Positions 60,956-64,000 of a stretch of DNA of 64,000 bases are shown here, piece by piece. Numbering within the stretch: the stretch's first letter is position 1; every line of letters starts with the position of its first letter. The DNA comes from Planctomycetaceae bacterium. Lineage in GTDB: Bacteria; Planctomycetota; Planctomycetia; Pirellulales; Pirellulaceae. The notes under the pieces were generated by a model. The model saw only the letters and a program-made list of their open reading frames with translations, had not been told where the DNA came from and searched no databases. The stretch covers positions 1-64,000 of the forward strand of contig JACKHN010000026.1 of NCBI GenBank assembly GCA_020638975.1, written 5' to 3'. The position numbers and the translations under genes are program-made.

Positions 60956-62344
60956 CTAACCGATCAACGGCTCTTCCGCCGGAAACTCGATTGGCTTTTG
61001 GCTCCCGCTTCGAGAAAGGGCAATGAAGACTGAAATGGGGCCAAGTCTCCCGATAAACATCAACGCAATCACAATGACACGGCCTGCCGTGCTGAGGTGT
61101 GGTGTCATTCCGGTACTTAGTCCGACAGTACCCAAGGCCGAGATGACTTCGAATGTGGCGTCCAAGAACAACCCTTGACTTGCCGGGTGCGCAGTCCCCG
61201 ACTGTTCGATGACCAGGAGTATGGCGAGGGCGACGATGGCGATCACAAAAAACAACATGGCGGTTGCTGTCGCTCGGTCGACGACTTCGGGAGGTAGTGT
61301 GCGACGGGCAATGTTGACGCGAGTACGTCCGCGAAATGTCGCCCAGGCGCGCAACACCAGAACGGCAACGGTCGAAACCTTGAAGCCTCCGGCTGTCGAA
61401 CACGGTCCCGCGCCGATGGCCATCAGCAAGATCGAGATGAATAACATGGCGTTCGTAAGCGATGACATCTCGACCGTATTGAACCCCGCCGTACGGCACG
61501 AAACAGAATGAAACAATGCCACGATCGGACGTTTCCAAAGTGGCATGCCCTTCAGCACACCGTCCCATTCCAGCATGAGAAAGCTGGCCGATCCCAACGC
61601 GAGTAGCATGGCTGTCCCCACCAGCATTAGTTTTGAATGCAGATTCAAACCGCTCCATCGCATTTGCCAACCTGCCTGCGAATTCCGTTTTATGTCGAGG
61701 ATTACGGGAAAGCCGATCCCGCCTGCCACGATCAAGATGCCGATGGTCGTGTTGACGACGGGATCTCCTTGGTAACGAGTTAGGCTATCGTCGTGTAGCG
61801 CAAATCCGGCGTTGCAAAATGCCGACACGGAATGAAACAAGGCATGCCATATCGCCGCTAGAGGAGCGTGGTCATACAAGTTGCGGATCGCAAGCACAAC
61901 GAATCCGCCCGCTTCAAACAACAGCGTGGTCAGGATGACGCTTTGCAGAATCCAGTTGAGATCCGATCGTGCATCCGCTCCCAGGGTATTCGACAACACC
62001 GCCCGATGACGCAAGTTCGCACGCCCGCCCAAATGAAACACAACATAAGTCGTAACCGTCATGATTCCGATCCCACCCAATTGGATCAGCAGCAAGATGA
62101 CAACTTGGCCAACGAACGAAAAGTCATGCTCTGTTGAGCGGACGGCCAGACCGGTGACGCAAGTCGCACTTGTCGAAGTGAACACAGCATCCAGAGTCGA
62201 GATTGGGGACTGGGCCGACCCATGACAAAGCGGATGTAACAGCAGCAACGCACCTGCCGTGATCAGTCCCAAATACCAAAAGAACGACACTCGCGCGGGA
62301 TACGTGAGCAGCCTGCCGGTCAACTGAGGCATTGTACTTGACAC
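60956..62344 (-). CDS. KtrB/TrkH-type potassium uptake channel subunit
   Basis: The 462-residue membrane protein has the four membrane-pore-membrane repeats of the TrkH/KtrB family. Selectivity-filter segments are SATCVTGLAV, CNAGFAL, RTAGFNT and GTVGLST, each with the conserved Gly. IQLGGIGIMTVTTYVVFHLG is the family pattern after the first repeat. Length and absence of the extra N-terminal helices fit KtrB more than E. coli TrkH. It is divergent from the TrkA-type gene, with which it forms the channel and its nucleotide-controlled ring. Its end converges on gdhA. Confidence 0.92.
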   Translation of the reverse strand: MSSTMPQLTGRLLTYPARVSFFWYLGLITAGALLLLHPLCHGSAQSPISTLDAVFTSTSATCVTGLAVRSTEHDFSFVGQVVILLLIQLGGIGIMTVTTYVVFHLGGRANLRHRAVLSNTLGADARSDLNWILQSVILTTLLFEAGGFVVLAIRNLYDHAPLAAIWHALFHSVSAFCNAGFALHDDSLTRYQGDPVVNTTIGILIVAGGIGFPVILDIKRNSQAGWQMRWSGLNLHSKLMLVGTAMLLALGSASFLMLEWDGVLKGMPLWKRPIVALFHSVSCRTAGFNTVEMSSLTNAMLFISILLMAIGAGPCSTAGGFKVSTVAVLVLRAWATFRGRTRVNIARRTLPPEVVDRATATAMLFFVIAIVALAILLVIEQSGTAHPASQGLFLDATFEVISALGTVGLSTGMTPHLSTAGRVIVIALMFIGRLGPISVFIALSRSGSQKPIEFPAEEPLIG

Positions 62345-62528
62345 CGTGGAACTCGTCAGGAGTCCCGCTATGGAAGGTCATGACGATAGGGAACGTGCTT
62401 ACTGACCGCCGAATCTGACTTTCGCCATCGGATGCCGGATCGATCTCCGCTACAATCGGAAAGCCTATGGTGACGAGGCGGCCTGCACAACGGGCGGTTC
62501 CTGTCTTGGTTTCAATTGCGTGGGTGAG

Positions 62529-63194
62529 ATGGCAAACAACAAGCATTTCGTCGTTATCGGACTAGGTTCCTTCGGTACGGCTTTGTCGCGGCGACTGTCG
62601 GCGAACGGTTGCCGTGTCACGGGAATGGATCACCGTAGCGAGCGCGTCGAACCGTTGAAGGACGAATTATATGAGGCGGTTATCGGCGATGCGACAGAAC
62701 GCGAATCGCTCGAACATCTCTCGGTAAAGGATGCCGGTGCCGTTTTCATAAGCATGGGAGATGACATCACCCGATCGCTACTGGCAGCGTTGCATGCCAA
62801 AGAACTGGGGGCGCCCAGAACGATCGTCAGGGGCGTCACGCCAGAGCACGCGAAGTTGCTCAAGTATTTGGGCGTCGAACGCGTCATCTTTCCGGAAATC
62901 GAAATCGCCGAAGAACTCGCAGACCGTTTTACGTGGCCCAACGTCATCGACTACCTCCCGATTGACCCCGAATACAGCTTGGTGGAGATCTCCGCTCCCG
63001 ATTCGCTGGTCGGAAAGACGCTTCAAGATGTCAACGTCCGGCGCAAGTACGGTGTTTGGATCGTCGGCATCAAGGACGCAATGACCGGAGAACTTCATAT
63101 GTTCCCCGATGGAGACTTCACCGTCGGCACCGACCAGATCTTGCTCGCAATAGGAAAGCAAGACGCCTTGAAACGGCTGCGAGATTTGAAGTAA
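62529..63194 (+). CDS. TrkA/KtrA-type potassium channel regulatory subunit (RCK)
   Basis: The 221-residue protein is read from MANNKHFVVIGLGSFG (a GTG three codons upstream is less likely). The RCK_N domain has the Rossmann motif GLGSFGTALSRRL and the acidic residue ending strand 2 (GMD), for ATP/NAD binding. The RCK_C domain (about 140-221) has YSLVEISAPDSLVGKTLQDV and TVGTDQILLAIG. A single RCK unit of this size fits KtrA-type rings. It is divergent from the membrane subunit over a 184-bp gap, which should hold both promoters. Confidence 0.92.
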   Translation: MANNKHFVVIGLGSFGTALSRRLSANGCRVTGMDHRSERVEPLKDELYEAVIGDATERESLEHLSVKDAGAVFISMGDDITRSLLAALHAKELGAPRTIVRGVTPEHAKLLKYLGVERVIFPEIEIAEELADRFTWPNVIDYLPIDPEYSLVEISAPDSLVGKTLQDVNVRRKYGVWIVGIKDAMTGELHMFPDGDFTVGTDQILLAIGKQDALKRLRDLK

Positions 63195-63769
63195 CGGCCG
63201 AGGGGCAAACCGAAGTGCTTGGCCCTCACCAGCACGAAGGGGGCTTTGCTAAGCGCACGCCGAGCTGACGGGCAGCTGAACTTCTGACTTCCATAGGAGA
63301 ATGGCACGTTGCTGAAGAGCGAGGTTGTCCCTCGAAAGAGCGGTCTACTTTCTTGACTAGGGAAACAGCTCTTTAGAGGGGCATGGAACTTATCGACGTG
63401 TGCGTGAGTCAAAGTGACTGAAGCAGTTCCGCGATTCTCCTCTTTTGGGTGGGTAAGATGACGGTGATCTGCCCCATCGAACCTCCGATACATGCCGCTA
63501 CAGCCGGGCTTAGCCGATCCAATCGGCGCGAATTCTGGCAAGTTAGGCAAAAACAAGAGGCGCCCCATCCGTTTTCTTGCAACACCTTCTTGAGCAACTA
63601 TAATCGCTAGAATCCCATAGAATAAATGAGTTTACGCGTTTTTTACGTCTCGCTGAAACCGGTATTGCTGGCTGATGTGGGCGCGGGGTGCATCGTAATC
63701 CCTATGTAACACCCACGGTTTCTGGCTATTGCCTCCATTGGCACCTGCAACTTTTCTGAGGCTTGGTGT
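63195..63769. other. Intergenic region upstream of the large exported protein gene
   Basis: About 575 bp with no recognisable gene on either strand; open frames on the minus strand have no domain. Apart from the promoter candidate at 63,577-63,604, a long leader of about 160 bases is implied for the downstream gene. Confidence 0.5.
63577..63604 (+). promoter_or_regulatory. Sigma70-type promoter candidate for the large exported protein
   Basis: TTGCAA (63577-63582), a 16-bp spacer, then a perfect TATAAT (63599-63604). It faces the large exported protein gene 166 bp away. The sequence CTATAATCGCTA here is almost the same as that in front of the glycosidase gene at 28.4 kb. Confidence 0.45.
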
Positions 63770-64000
63770 ATGTCTATCCGACGTAACCGTTCGTCATCTT
63801 TGAGTCCTGAGGGAGCCCGCAAGAAGCGGCGCAACTCGTTACAGCGTAAGCAACAACGAAAGATGTTGTTGGAAACGCTAGAACGTCGTGAGTTGCTCGC
63901 GGTGGGACCGCAGTTGATCGGCATTCAACCGAACAACGATGCGCTCCTGCGCCTGGACCGAACTGATGTTCGTAATGTAGCTCCACAGGAGCTGGTCTTT
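63770..64000 (+). CDS. Large planctomycete-type surface protein, N-terminus only
   Basis: The frame starts at ATG and runs out of the window. The first 35 residues are strongly basic (RRNRSSSLSPEGARKKRRNS with LQRKQQRK after it), then LLETLERRELLA, the Leu-Glu-x-Arg-x-Leu-Leu-Ala motif found at the N-terminus of very large exported proteins in planctomycetes. The mature part begins VGPQLIGIQPNNDALL and already looks like the start of a beta-rich, cadherin-like or adhesin-type protein. The motif is seen directly; the size and role are inference from the family. Confidence 0.8.
   Translation, partial: MSIRRNRSSSLSPEGARKKRRNSLQRKQQRKMLLETLERRELLAVGPQLIGIQPNNDALLRLDRTDVRNVAPQELVF

Noticed and set aside
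60894..61670. 258-residue open frame on the - strand
   Set aside because: Out-of-frame shadow of the potassium channel gene.

Overview
The window reads as chromosomal DNA of a planctomycete, most likely from the Pirellulales/Rhodopirellula side. The evidence is the gene families present: a DUF1549/DUF1553 'planctomycete cytochrome' protein with DUF1501 partners, DUF1207 and DUF1598 proteins, a Ser/Thr kinase with a C-terminal EF-hand tail, seven sulfatase loci in 38 kb, and at the right edge a large exported protein beginning with the basic + LERRELLA leader typical of this phylum. No rRNA, tRNA or CRISPR array was seen. The assignment is inference from gene content; no search was run.

Layout. 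(1) 0-14.6 kb: sulfatases, DUF1501 proteins, a thiamine-binding protein, L-2-hydroxyglutarate oxidase, a GntR/FCD regulator, the DUF1549/1553 protein and a membrane-anchored kinase. (2) 15.0-23.5 kb, all on the + strand: a six-gene electron-transfer cluster. It encodes an NAD(P)H/FAD reductase fused to a plant-type ferredoxin, two paralogous tetraheme cytochromes, a cyclic-nucleotide-binding protein fused to a four-cluster ferredoxin, a four-histidine membrane cytochrome b candidate, and a membrane-anchored decaheme cytochrome with a Cys-rich cytoplasmic head. I do not recognise this combination as a named system. (3) 23.5-38 kb: more sulfatases, small genes (DUF6489, DksA-type zinc finger), a secreted TIM-barrel glycosidase, a Gfo/Idh/MocA oxidoreductase, and a degraded patch (31.5-35.2 kb) in which a sulfatase and an IS66 transposase are both broken by many single-base frameshifts.

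(4) 39.6-59.4 kb: a divergent locus of about 20 kb that is the best candidate for an unusual system. The minus arm encodes an HTH-EIIA(Ntr-like) regulator, a NiFe-hydrogenase-like large subunit whose L1 CGIC motif has become SGDT, a HycG/NuoB-like Fe-S subunit, DabA (DUF2309) with its zinc ligands intact, a DabB/NuoL-like subunit, a NuoM-like subunit, and a SulP transporter with STAS and SbtB-like PII domains. The plus arm encodes an OmpR-type two-component pair, then HyfB, HyfC and HyfE homologues, an internally deleted HyfF paralogue and a full HyfF. A 233-bp shared intergenic region carries two TTAC-N6-GTAA boxes. My reading is a membrane complex of the Ehr (hydrogenase-related, Ni-free) type combined with a DAB inorganic-carbon pump and a PII-gated anion transporter under one regulator.

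(5) 59.5-64 kb: glutamate dehydrogenase, a KtrB/TrkH + TrkA potassium uptake pair, and the start of the large exported protein.

Four long intergenic inverted repeats (about 9.5, 14.8, 18.8 and 60.9 kb) form at least three sequence types with the same two-arm design and look like REP/MITE-like elements.
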